Made by a program: the position numbers and the translations under genes
From: Fenollaria massiliensis
GTDB lineage: Bacteria > Bacillota > Clostridia > Tissierellales > Peptoniphilaceae
Reading direction: 5' to 3'
DNA: 64,000 bases
NCBI RefSeq assembly: GCF_000312505.2
Contig: NZ_HG326225.1
Location: forward strand, 1-64,000
Part shown: one piece after another, positions 32,284 through 39,988 of the stretch
Layout of the letters: the number at the start of each line of letters is the position of its first letter
Numbering within the stretch: the first letter of the stretch is position 1
The notes under the pieces: generated by a model
Told to the model about the DNA's origin: nothing
The model's input: only the letters and a program-made list of their open reading frames with translations
Database searches by the model: none

Positions 32284-32790
32284 ATGGACGCAATAGAAAT
32301 GCTATTGACAAGAAGAAGTATAAGAAAATTTAAAACTGATGAAGTGCCAAAGGATTTGCTTGAAAAGATAATCGAGTGCGCAAAGGCTTCGCCAACAGGA
32401 ATGAATAGACAAGAAAGACTTTTTACTGTTGTGACTAAAGAAGATGATATACAAAGACTAGCAGCAGCCATTGCAAAATCACTTGATAGAGATGATTATC
32501 ATATATATTATGCAAAGGCCTTGATCATAGTGACTGTGCCTGAAGATTTAAAATTAGGCGACGCAGACACATCAACTGCTATGCAAAATATTTACTTAGC
32601 ATCTCACGCGCTTGGACTTGCTTCTGTTTGGATCAATCAATTAAGAGGCAATAAAGATGAAGGCGTAAGAGAAGTTTTGTCATCGTTCAAAATACCAGAA
32701 AATCACATTTCTTATGGTATGATGGCTATAGGCTACGCTGATGAAGTTCCTAAAGCAAAAGAAAGAACAGAAAAGGTAGTTTATTTATAA
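32284..32790 (+). CDS. Nitroreductase-family flavoprotein
   Basis: A 168-residue FMN-dependent NAD(P)H oxidoreductase. It opens MDAIEMLLTRRSIRKFK, with the FMN-binding Arg-Arg-Ser segment, and has AKASPTGMNRQE and a C-terminal MMAIGYADEVPK. It is short, like the smallest nitroreductases. The substrate is unknown (nitro compounds, quinones or flavin reduction). I start at ATG 32284 because GGACGTGAT lies just upstream; an in-frame ATG at 32266 precedes that site. It overlaps the next gene by one base (TAATG). Confidence 0.88.
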   Translation: MDAIEMLLTRRSIRKFKTDEVPKDLLEKIIECAKASPTGMNRQERLFTVVTKEDDIQRLAAAIAKSLDRDDYHIYYAKALIIVTVPEDLKLGDADTSTAMQNIYLASHALGLASVWINQLRGNKDEGVREVLSSFKIPENHISYGMMAIGYADEVPKAKERTEKVVYL

Positions 32791-33338
32791 TGAGAAAGAA
32801 AATTGGCTTCATTAGTGACACACATGGCGGCATAGACGAGACACTTAGAGCACTTGAGGTGCTTAAAGACTGTGAAATTATATATCACTTAGGCGACGTT
32901 TTATATCACGGACCAAGAAATGCTCTTCCAAGTGATTACAATCCAAAGGATTTAGCAGCGTATTTAAAAGAACGTGATAATATTATTTACGTGCGCGGTA
33001 ACTGTGACAGCGACGTCGATCAGATGGTTACCGATAAAGATCTCACACAAAAAGCTCGTATTACAGATATCAATGGACTTAAGACGCTTCTTATTCATGG
33101 CTATGAAGAGACAGAATTTGCTAGAATAGAATACGCCAAAGAATCTGGCATCAAGATGATAGTTACTGGTCACACACATATAAAGGTGCTTGAAGAAAAA
33201 GACGGAATAATCTTATTAAATCCTGGCTCAACAACTATACCAAAAGATGGCAAAGCATCTGTTGCCATGATGGACGACAAAAAAATTATGCTCATAGATA
33301 TTTATACTGGAGAAATATTAAAAGAATTAAAATACTAG
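32790..33338 (+). CDS. YfcE/MJ0936-type metallophosphoesterase
   Basis: A 182-residue dimetal phosphodiesterase. The full motif set is visible: GFISDTHGG (about 5-13), YHLGDVLYHG, VRGNCDSDVD, LLIHGYEE and TGHTHIKVL near the end, followed by NPGSTTIPK. The family acts on phosphodiesters such as bis-pNPP in vitro; the physiological substrate is not established. It is coupled to the nitroreductase by a one-base overlap. Confidence 0.9.
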   Translation: MRKKIGFISDTHGGIDETLRALEVLKDCEIIYHLGDVLYHGPRNALPSDYNPKDLAAYLKERDNIIYVRGNCDSDVDQMVTDKDLTQKARITDINGLKTLLIHGYEETEFARIEYAKESGIKMIVTGHTHIKVLEEKDGIILLNPGSTTIPKDGKASVAMMDDKKIMLIDIYTGEILKELKY

Positions 33339-33340
33339 AT

Positions 33341-33381
33341 CAAAAAAGAAGTCTACGTTTAAATTACGCAGACTTCTTTTT
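33341..33381. terminator. Bidirectional terminator between convergent genes
   Basis: AGAAGTCT/AGACTTCT stem (33347-33354 with 33370-33377), extended by CGT/ACG, with A and T runs on both sides. The stop codon of the minus-strand membrane gene lies inside it. Confidence 0.85.
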
Positions 33382-33711
33382 CTTTATTAAAAATTTTAGA
33401 AATACCATTAAATTAATTACTATAAAAATTATTATTATAATATTTTTAAATAGCTCTATGTTCATATCTATATGCATCGCATCTCTTAGTTCGTACATAG
33501 TTCTCATAAACTTGCCAAAAAATAAAATCAATGCTATAGATATAAATTCTATAATTAAAAAGACTTTTTCATTTGCTCTGTCCATAAATAGTGAAGCTAT
33601 AGCCGCAAGTGCGATAAAAGCGTAGTATATGTGCCTTGAATGCACCCTCATATCTAGCCAAAGGCTTAAACTAATAAGGCTTGACACAATCGATGCGGCT
33701 AAAATCCCCAC
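33364..33711 (-). CDS. Small membrane protein of unknown function
   Basis: About 115 residues with three hydrophobic segments (about 1-18, 28-65 as two close stretches, and 86-108) and a Lys-rich tail KKKKSA. No family recognised. The annotated GTG at 33711 has no ribosome binding site. The frame stays open upstream with a hydrophobic run (KIVEKIFNLLLAIVVG) but offers no standard start codon before the lipoprotein stop, so the true N-terminus is uncertain and might use a rare start. It follows the YdjY-type lipoprotein and probably shares its transcript. Confidence 0.5.
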   Translation of the reverse strand: MGILAASIVSSLISLSLWLDMRVHSRHIYYAFIALAAIASLFMDRANEKVFLIIEFISIALILFFGKFMRTMYELRDAMHIDMNIELFKNIIIIIFIVINLMVFLKFLIKKKKSA

Positions 33712-33746
33712 TACAATTGCAAGGAGTAAATTAAAAATTTTTTCAA

Positions 33747-34502
33747 CTATTTTACTGTGTATGTGATTGCTACTGGAGTTCCATCTTCTGGTGCTTTGTC
33801 AGCATCTACAGAAAAAGAAACTTCTTTTGTTTCTTCGATAGCACCTAGAGGGTATTCGCCGTTACTTGTGATACCTACGAAGCAAGAGTCAAGACAAGAG
33901 ATACAGCCAGTGTTGAATTCTTTTGATGGATCAATGTTTCCTGAGAATCTCATGTCAATAGCTTTTCCGTTAGAATCTTTAACCACATCATCAATGCCTA
34001 CTGAACCTTCATGTCCTGCCCAACATAAACTTACTTCAAGCTTAGAACCTTCTGATTTAGTAGTAGATGCGTTATCAGCTGTCATGTTATTACCAGGTTC
34101 TGCGCCTACTTCTACTAATGCGTTGTAAAAGTCTGTTGGTGATACGTATGATGAGAAGATTGATTTGTCGCTTAATTTACCATCTTTGCAGATAACTAAG
34201 TGTCTTGTAGCTTCTGTTTCAAATTTTCCGTTGTACTTAGTGTAGATTGTTACGCTCTTAGCATCTTTATCCACCTTTAGTGGATTTTCTTCTGTAACAC
34301 CATTTAATGTTGCATCGTCGCAGCAATCAGCATCTTTATCATCTGTTTTTTCTTCTGTTTTTTCTTCTGTATCAGTTGTATCAGTTGTTTCAGTTGATTC
34401 AGCTGTCTTAGTTTCTTCTGGTTTAGTGTCTGTTTTTGGTCCGCAAGCTACTAATAATAATGAAACCATCAATAGCATTGCTAAAAATTTAATTTTTTTC
34501 AT
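33747..34502 (-). CDS. YdjY-domain lipoprotein
   Basis: A 251-residue lipoprotein. Signal MKKIKFLAMLLMVSLLLVAC with the lipid Cys near residue 20. A Thr/Glu/Lys-rich linker (about 22-58) contains a vicinal Cys pair in DADCCDDA, and a YdjY-type domain (about 70-251) has DDVVKDSNGKAIDMRFSGN. The segment TGCISCLDSCFVG (about 205-217) gives a CxxCxxxC array that could bind metal or a cofactor. Family function is unknown. The start is ATG 34502, after GGAGAG, not the upstream start of the open frame. Probably outside the membrane in this Gram-positive cell. Confidence 0.75.
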   Translation of the reverse strand: MKKIKFLAMLLMVSLLLVACGPKTDTKPEETKTAESTETTDTTDTEEKTEEKTDDKDADCCDDATLNGVTEENPLKVDKDAKSVTIYTKYNGKFETEATRHLVICKDGKLSDKSIFSSYVSPTDFYNALVEVGAEPGNNMTADNASTTKSEGSKLEVSLCWAGHEGSVGIDDVVKDSNGKAIDMRFSGNIDPSKEFNTGCISCLDSCFVGITSNGEYPLGAIEETKEVSFSVDADKAPEDGTPVAITYTVK

Positions 34503-34655
34503 TTCTTTTTCTCTCCTTTTATATAGGCTTTCTAAAATTAACACAACAATTATTATAACACTAATTCAGATGATTTTGCATTGAAATATTTTATAGTTTT
34601 TTATGCTTTTTTATAAAATTATCAATATTAAATTAGATTTTGATAATAATGCACA

Positions 34656-34681
34656 TAAAAAAAGGACTCTTACGAGTCCTT
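34656..34681 (-). terminator. Terminator of the YtxH-like unit
   Basis: AAGGACTC/GAGTCCTT stem with TTAC/GTAA loop (34662-34669 with 34674-34681), then seven T on the minus strand. Confidence 0.88.
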
Positions 34682-34691
34682 CTAATATTTA

Positions 34692-35297
34692 TTAGTTTCT
34701 TTTAAAGATGTCCATTACCTTAGATATAACATTTTCAGCAAAGCTTTTTGATTTCATCTTCTTGTCGTAGATAGAATCTTTTACATTGCCTAGTATGCCG
34801 TTGACAGCTGAATAAGCGTTGTTTGCTGTGTTTGAAACTTGCGATGTAATTCTATTAACAGTACTAATCGCGCTATCAGTAATACCCATAGCTGTATTTG
34901 TTAATCTAGAAACATCTGATGTAACACCGTTTATGTTGTTCATGATGCCAGCGATATTTGGTCTTACGTCGTTAACTAATCTACTTACATCATCAGTAAC
35001 GCTCTTGATGTTTGGTCCAAGATCTCTAACAAGATCCTTTGTTTCAAGTGTTATATCTTTTATATCTGGTCTTATGTCATCAACAAGTCCATTGACATTA
35101 CTAGTAATGCCGTTTACATTGTTCATCACTTCAGGAAGTTTAGCTACTGTTTGTCCGATGTTAAGTCTGTTTTCTTCCATCATATTCTTCATAGTGCTAA
35201 CTGATGAAGCAATTTTAATGAATAGATAAGCTAATGAACCTAGTGCTGCTATGCCAAAAACTATTAGCACACATTTTAATATATACATTGCGTCCAT
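34692..35297 (-). CDS. Membrane-anchored coiled-coil protein (DUF948-like)
   Basis: 201 residues. One N-terminal helix (about 7-28) is followed by a long region of recurrent N-I/V-x-D/N-V/I units (MNNVNGITSNVNGL, VTDDVSRLVNDVRPNIAG) with about 20-residue periodicity, typical of DUF948-type general-stress proteins with chemotaxis-receptor-like helical repeats. A basic tail (YDKKMKSKSF, IFKRN) ends it. GGTGAT lies 3 bases before the ATG and overlaps the stop codon of the preceding gene. Third gene of a unit with the amphipathic-repeat and YtxH proteins. DUF948 assignment is moderate. Confidence 0.65.
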   Translation of the reverse strand: MDAMYILKCVLIVFGIAALGSLAYLFIKIASSVSTMKNMMEENRLNIGQTVAKLPEVMNNVNGITSNVNGLVDDIRPDIKDITLETKDLVRDLGPNIKSVTDDVSRLVNDVRPNIAGIMNNINGVTSDVSRLTNTAMGITDSAISTVNRITSQVSNTANNAYSAVNGILGNVKDSIYDKKMKSKSFAENVISKVMDIFKRN

Positions 35298-35305
35298 TAT
35301 ATCAC

Positions 35306-35524
35306 CTATTTCACAATATTCTTAAATGCGTTTTCTACATCCTCTTTAATTTCTTTAGCTTTGTCTACTGCTTCATCTTTTACATTTTCAGCAGCATCTT
35401 TAGCTTCATCAATCTTTTTTTCAGCTTCGTTCTTTAGTTCGTCAGCCTTTTTAGCCGCTTCGTTCTTTAATTCTTCAGCTTTTTTAGCTGCTTCATCTTT
35501 AATTTTGTCAAAATCTATGCCCAT
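35306..35524 (-). CDS. LEA-like amphipathic-repeat protein
   Basis: A 72-residue, highly charged, Ala/Lys/Glu-rich protein without Cys, Trp or Pro. After MGIDFDKIKDE come imperfect 11-residue repeats (AAKKAEELKNE, AAKKADELKNE, AEKKIDEAKDA) like those of late-embryogenesis-abundant or apolipoprotein-type proteins, which fold as amphipathic helices on drying or membranes. A role in envelope or osmotic stress is inference. GGTGAT sits 3 bases before the ATG, sharing a G with the YtxH gene's TAG stop. Confidence 0.7.
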   Translation of the reverse strand: MGIDFDKIKDEAAKKAEELKNEAAKKADELKNEAEKKIDEAKDAAENVKDEAVDKAKEIKEDVENAFKNIVK

Positions 35525-35532
35525 ATTATCAC

Positions 35533-35982
35533 CTATTTCTTAGCCTTTTCTACTTCTTTTTCTACGTCCTTTTTAACGTCATTAGCTTTCTTTTCTACTT
35601 CTTTCTTAGCATCGATAGCCTTATCTTCAGCTTTGTCTTTTAGTTCTTTTGCTTTGTCAACAGCTTCGTCTTTAAGTTCTTCAGCTCTTTGTGCTGCTTC
35701 ATCCTTAAATTCTTTAGCTTTTTCTAAAGCACTTTGGCCTAGTTCTTTTGCTCTTTGAGTTGCATTTGCGATACCATCTCTCATATCACAATATGTTTCT
35801 TTGCTCTTCTTAGCAATCATCTCTCTAGTTTCTTCACCGCTTCTTGGTGCAAATAAATAACTAGCTACAGCACCTGCTGCTAATCCTAATAAAGTACCCA
35901 TGGCAATGTTGCCAGCGTTCTTCATTCTTTCTTTTCTTTCTTCTTCTCTTGCTTTTGCTGATATGAAATCAAATAATCCCAT
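35533..35982 (-). CDS. YtxH-domain general-stress-like protein
   Basis: 149 residues. A single N-terminal membrane helix with the YtxH signature GTLLGLAAGAVASYLFAPRS and SGEETREMI (about 29-56) is followed by a long Ala/Lys/Glu-rich helical tail (about 75-149) similar in composition to the next gene's 11-residue repeats. In Bacillus, YtxH-type proteins belong to the general stress response; function is unknown. AGTGAT precedes the ATG. First gene of the three-gene unit. Confidence 0.82.
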   Translation of the reverse strand: MGLFDFISAKAREEERKERMKNAGNIAMGTLLGLAAGAVASYLFAPRSGEETREMIAKKSKETYCDMRDGIANATQRAKELGQSALEKAKEFKDEAAQRAEELKDEAVDKAKELKDKAEDKAIDAKKEVEKKANDVKKDVEKEVEKAKK

Positions 35983-36044
35983 AATATCACTCCTTTTTAA
36001 TATTTTGCTATTATTTATATACCCAATAATATTAAAAGATAAAC

Positions 36045-36077
36045 AAAAAGAGAAACTAATAAAAAATTAGCTTCTCT
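36045..36077 (-). terminator. Terminator of the ABC exporter unit
   Basis: A 12-bp stem with one mismatch (36049-36060 with 36066-36077), then CTCTTTTTG on the minus strand. Confidence 0.75.
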
Positions 36078-36084
36078 AAAATTT

Positions 36085-38109
36085 TTACTTATTATATTGT
36101 AGTCTATATAAATCGTAATAAAGTCCCTTCTTGTCAAGAAGCTCTTGATGTGTACCCTCTTCTCTGATTGTACCGTTCTTGATGACGATTATCTTGTCAA
36201 CGTGCTGTATTGTTGAGAGTCTATGCGCTATAGCGATGCATGTTCTTCCTTCGATTAGTTTTTTAACCGCGTCTTGAATTAATAGCTCTGTCTCTGTATC
36301 GATGTTGGCTGTTGCCTCATCAAGCACAAGTATCTTTGGTTCATAAACCAAAGTTCTCGCAAAACTTAAAAGCTGTCTTTGACCTGACGATAGTGTCGAC
36401 GCTCTCTCCATAACAGCTTCATCGTATTTGCCAGGTAGTTTTTGTATAAATGAATCAGCGTTTACATATTTTGAAATTTTAATAATTTCTTCGTCTGATA
36501 TATCTTTATTGAGCTTGATATTGTCTCTGATAGTTCCTGAGAACAAGAAAACATCTTGCAAAACGACTCCAATGTTCTTTCTTAAATCTTCTTTTCTTAC
36601 CTCGTTTATGTTTATGCCATCGATTAATATCTCGCCCTCATCTATATCATAAAATCTTGTTAATAATGATATGATGGACGTTTTACCTGAACCAGTTGGC
36701 CCAACAAAAGCAACTGATTCACCTTTTTTGATCTTAAATGAAATATTTTTAAGTACTGGCTCGCCTTTGATGTAACTAAAACTAACATTTTTAAACTCAA
36801 TCTCGCCTTGAACATTATCAAATGGCACTGGATTTTCAGGATTTTTAATTTCGCTCTCATCATCAAGTATTGCGAAAACTCTTTCAGCTGAAACCATTGC
36901 CGATTGAGTGATATTATATTTTTCGGTTAAGTCCATGATAGGCATAAAGAATTTCTTTAAGTAGTCAATAAATAAATATAACATACCAAAATACATTGTC
37001 TCGTTCAAAACTTCTTTTGCGCCGAAGTATATAAGGCTTGCTATGGCTATGTTTCTGATGATATCAATCGCCGGTCTATATATTGAGAATATCTTGACCC
37101 TTCTAAGCATAGTGTCTCTGTAGTCAGCGTTTGCTTCATCAAACTCTCTATTGATCTTATTTTCTTTACCAAAAATATGGATTAGTCTCATACCAGAAAT
37201 ATTCTCACTTAGTTTTGAATTGATTAGTGATAATTTTTTTCTAGATAAGGCAAGTATCTTTCTAATTTTTCCTCTAAAATATATTGATATTGCAAATATA
37301 AATGGAAGCGATATAAAACTTAGTATACTTAGTTTTAAATCCATAGACATCATAAAGATCATGATGCCCGCAAGCATAAATATATCTTTAAAGAGAGTTA
37401 TCATAACATCTGTATACATCTCCGCCACAGCTTCGATGTCATTGGTTAGTCTTGTTGTCAATCTGCCGATTGCGTTTCTATCAAAAAAGCTTAGTGACCT
37501 TGATAAAACATGATCAAATACTTCTGTTCTCATGCTATATATCATTTTTTGCGATGCTATGGTGATTGACATTGTTTGCAAATAATCAAGAACAAAAGTT
37601 AATATCACTGCTAATAAAAATATTAAGCTTAATTTGTTAATAGCTTTGAAATCTTTATCTCTATAAGCCTTAAACTCAGCGCTTGATACTTCATATATTG
37701 CTTTTTTATTCTCATCACCTGATTTATAAAGATATGCCCCTTTATCATCTTGTCTTAGATGAAAAGCTTCTTTCTTTTCATATTGAGCTTTTTCTTCATT
37801 GTTTAAATCTGTCTCTCTAATGAAATAATGAAGATCATTTGACATATTTTCTTTAGTATTTTCAATCTTGATAGTTTTTTCAGTCGCCTCGGGGTACTCA
37901 TACATCTTAATTTTTTCGATCTGTATGTGCTCATCGATGGCAACTTTGATTAAATATGGGCTTACTAGAGCTAAACCAGTTAGCGCAACTATCATCAAGA
38001 ATGTTATTACTAATTGAAATGTATATGGCTTTGCGTATGAGAGCATCCTTCTAAAGGTGTGTTTGGAATTTTTGCCTTGATAAGCGATATCGTCTATGTT
38101 TCTTTCCAT
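36085..38109 (-). CDS. ABC exporter half-transporter with catalytic (consensus) ATPase site
   Basis: 674 residues. A six-helix membrane domain leads to an ATPase domain with Walker A GPTGSGKTS (about 455-463), signature LSSGQRQLL and Walker B ILVLDEAT with the catalytic Glu. Between helices 1 and 2 there is an unusually long polar insertion of about 100 residues (about 55-160) predicted to lie outside the membrane. It pairs with the preceding gene as a heterodimer like TM287/TM288 or LmrCD; this is the TM288-like subunit. Its ATG overlaps the upstream stop (TAATG), with GGTGAT inside the upstream gene. Exported substrate unknown (drug or lipid). Confidence 0.9.
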   Translation of the reverse strand: MERNIDDIAYQGKNSKHTFRRMLSYAKPYTFQLVITFLMIVALTGLALVSPYLIKVAIDEHIQIEKIKMYEYPEATEKTIKIENTKENMSNDLHYFIRETDLNNEEKAQYEKKEAFHLRQDDKGAYLYKSGDENKKAIYEVSSAEFKAYRDKDFKAINKLSLIFLLAVILTFVLDYLQTMSITIASQKMIYSMRTEVFDHVLSRSLSFFDRNAIGRLTTRLTNDIEAVAEMYTDVMITLFKDIFMLAGIMIFMMSMDLKLSILSFISLPFIFAISIYFRGKIRKILALSRKKLSLINSKLSENISGMRLIHIFGKENKINREFDEANADYRDTMLRRVKIFSIYRPAIDIIRNIAIASLIYFGAKEVLNETMYFGMLYLFIDYLKKFFMPIMDLTEKYNITQSAMVSAERVFAILDDESEIKNPENPVPFDNVQGEIEFKNVSFSYIKGEPVLKNISFKIKKGESVAFVGPTGSGKTSIISLLTRFYDIDEGEILIDGININEVRKEDLRKNIGVVLQDVFLFSGTIRDNIKLNKDISDEEIIKISKYVNADSFIQKLPGKYDEAVMERASTLSSGQRQLLSFARTLVYEPKILVLDEATANIDTETELLIQDAVKKLIEGRTCIAIAHRLSTIQHVDKIIVIKNGTIREEGTHQELLDKKGLYYDLYRLQYNK

Positions 38110-39869
38110 TATTCATCACCTCTATTTATCTTTTGCTCAAGTAATTGATCTTCGTATAATTTTTCATATCTGCCGCCAAGCTTAACTAGCTCATCGTGTG
38201 TGCCTCTCTCAACTATGGCTCCATCTTCAATAAATAGTATTTCATCAGCATCTTGTATAGTTGAAACCCTATGTGAAATAATGATCTTTGATACATGTCC
38301 TTCATCTTTACTTAAATTTTCTAATATTTCTTCTTCAGTTTGTGTATCAACCGCAGATAAAGAGTCGTCCATGATTAAAACGTTCTTTTCTTTTGCCAAG
38401 GCTCTCGCAATTGAAACCCTTTGTTTTTGACCTCCAGATAAAGTTACTCCTCTTTCGCCTAAGATAGTGTCGAAACCATCTTTAAAGTCCATAACATCGT
38501 CATAAACGCCAGCTATCTTTGCATATTTCTCAATCATTGCCATATCAAGCTCTTCTTCGTAATGAAATTCAATATTTTCCTTAACAGTTTTTGAGAATAA
38601 AAAGTCATCTTGAGGCACATAAGAAATATTTTCCCTTAAAGAATTAAGCGTAAGGTCCTTAATATTGTGACCATCAACAAGAATTTCTCCCTGATCAAGA
38701 TCATATAGCCTTAGTAAAACGTTCACAATACTTGACTTGCCGCTACCAGTTCTTCCGAGTATGGCAAGTGTTTTTCCCGGCTCAATCTTAAAGCTTATAT
38801 CTTTAAGTGCATAAGGAAGATCTTTAGCGTATTTGAATGAAACATTTTTAAATTCAATCTCGCCTTTGATATTATCAAGTTCAATAGCATCGGCTCTATC
38901 AACTATTTCTGGCTGAGTTTTGAAAATATTTGTAAGTCTATCCATGGATGCAGCGCCCTTTTGCATGAAAACTATAACCATGCCAAGAGCTCTAGCTGGC
39001 CACATCATTAGTCCTAGATAAGCGTTAAAAGCAATAAACTCGCCTAAAAGCATAGTGCCAGCCATAACTTCTTTTGCTCCGAAGAACAATAAGAAAAGAT
39101 AGCTTAAATTGCTTAAAACTTGTATAAATGGGTTGAAAAAGCTTTGTAATTTTGCTAGTTCAATGTTTTTGTCATAATACTTTTGATTTTCTTCTCTAAA
39201 TAATTTTTCATTCTCTTCTTCTTGTCCAAAGGCTTTAATAATTCTAATTCCAGAAAAATTTTCTTGAGCTCTATCAGTTATCTTGCCGTATTGAGCTTGA
39301 ACTGCTTTGAAATGTGAGTGAATGACTCCGCCAAATCTTGTTACTAATAATATAATTAATGGTATTGTGAATAAAACTTTTGATGCAAACAAAACATTTG
39401 TAGTCACTATCATCATAATAAGGTTTAGTATAAGTAAAAAAGTTGAGTCGATAAACATGATGATACCTTGACCAAGAGTCATCCTAACAGCATTTATATC
39501 GTTTGTCGCAAGACTCATTAGGTCTCCTGTTTTGTGCGTATTAAAAAAATTTTGAGAAAGACTGGTTAATTTCCAAAAAAAATCTTTTCTCAAATCATAG
39601 TCAACTCTCATTGAGTTACCAATAATGAAATTTCTCCAAAAATATCTCGCTACAGCAACCATCAGTCCTGTTACTATGGTTAATATGGCATACTTAGTCG
39701 CCGAGGCCATAGTCAAAACTCCCCTTTGATAGTCGTTTGCGAAGTACTTTAGTATTTGAGGTATGTACAGCTGAACAACGTCGATGAACAGTAGGAAGAA
39801 TATTCCTAATATGTAACCCCACTTGTACTTTTTGAAATATTTTAAAAGAGGTTTTAGTGATTTAAACAT
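38109..39869 (-). CDS. ABC exporter half-transporter with degenerate ATPase site
   Basis: 586 residues, a six-helix membrane domain plus an ATPase domain with Walker A GRTGSGKSS, signature LSGGQKQRV and Walker B VLIMDDSLSAVD. The residue after the Walker B Asp is Asp instead of Glu, the hallmark of the non-catalytic site in heterodimeric exporters (TM287-like). Together with the following gene it makes one asymmetric exporter. The start is ATG 39869, with AAGGGGG upstream; the longer frame begins 30 bases earlier without a site. Promoter embedded in a long palindrome. Confidence 0.9.
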   Translation of the reverse strand: MFKSLKPLLKYFKKYKWGYILGIFFLLFIDVVQLYIPQILKYFANDYQRGVLTMASATKYAILTIVTGLMVAVARYFWRNFIIGNSMRVDYDLRKDFFWKLTSLSQNFFNTHKTGDLMSLATNDINAVRMTLGQGIIMFIDSTFLLILNLIMMIVTTNVLFASKVLFTIPLIILLVTRFGGVIHSHFKAVQAQYGKITDRAQENFSGIRIIKAFGQEEENEKLFREENQKYYDKNIELAKLQSFFNPFIQVLSNLSYLFLLFFGAKEVMAGTMLLGEFIAFNAYLGLMMWPARALGMVIVFMQKGAASMDRLTNIFKTQPEIVDRADAIELDNIKGEIEFKNVSFKYAKDLPYALKDISFKIEPGKTLAILGRTGSGKSSIVNVLLRLYDLDQGEILVDGHNIKDLTLNSLRENISYVPQDDFLFSKTVKENIEFHYEEELDMAMIEKYAKIAGVYDDVMDFKDGFDTILGERGVTLSGGQKQRVSIARALAKEKNVLIMDDSLSAVDTQTEEEILENLSKDEGHVSKIIISHRVSTIQDADEILFIEDGAIVERGTHDELVKLGGRYEKLYEDQLLEQKINRGDE

Positions 39870-39931
39870 AGTGCGCCCCCTTTGCAAATGTTTTTTCATA
39901 AATATTTTAAATATTTCGTATCCCTAAATAT

Positions 39932-39959
39932 ATTATATCACTCCTTGATTTTTTGTCAA
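39932..39959 (-). promoter_or_regulatory. Promoter of the ABC exporter unit
   Basis: Minus strand: TTGACA (39954-39959), 16 bases, TATAAT (39932-39937) with TGA before it (extended -10). The -35 box and spacer lie wholly inside the palindrome at 39935-39969. Confidence 0.78.
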
Positions 39960-39969
39960 GGAGTGATAT
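39935..39969. repeat. 14-bp inverted repeat over the ABC exporter promoter, candidate operator
   Basis: Left arm ATATCACTCCTTGA (39935-39948) and a perfectly complementary right arm (39956-39969), with arm centres 21 bp apart. The T tract after it is poor on either strand, so it is a weak terminator for the upstream PHP gene and more likely a repressor site (TetR or MarR type in style). Confidence 0.6.
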
Positions 39970-39988
39970 CAATTTTATTTTATCAATT

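Noticed and set aside
30072-32471. Long N-terminal extension of CopA in the open frame
   Set aside because: It runs antisense through the nitroreductase start and lacks a ribosome binding site; GGTGAT and a promoter point to ATG 32219.
35234-35543. Phe/Ser-rich plus-strand frames across the amphipathic-repeat genes
   Set aside because: They mirror the Lys/Glu-rich repeats of the minus-strand genes.
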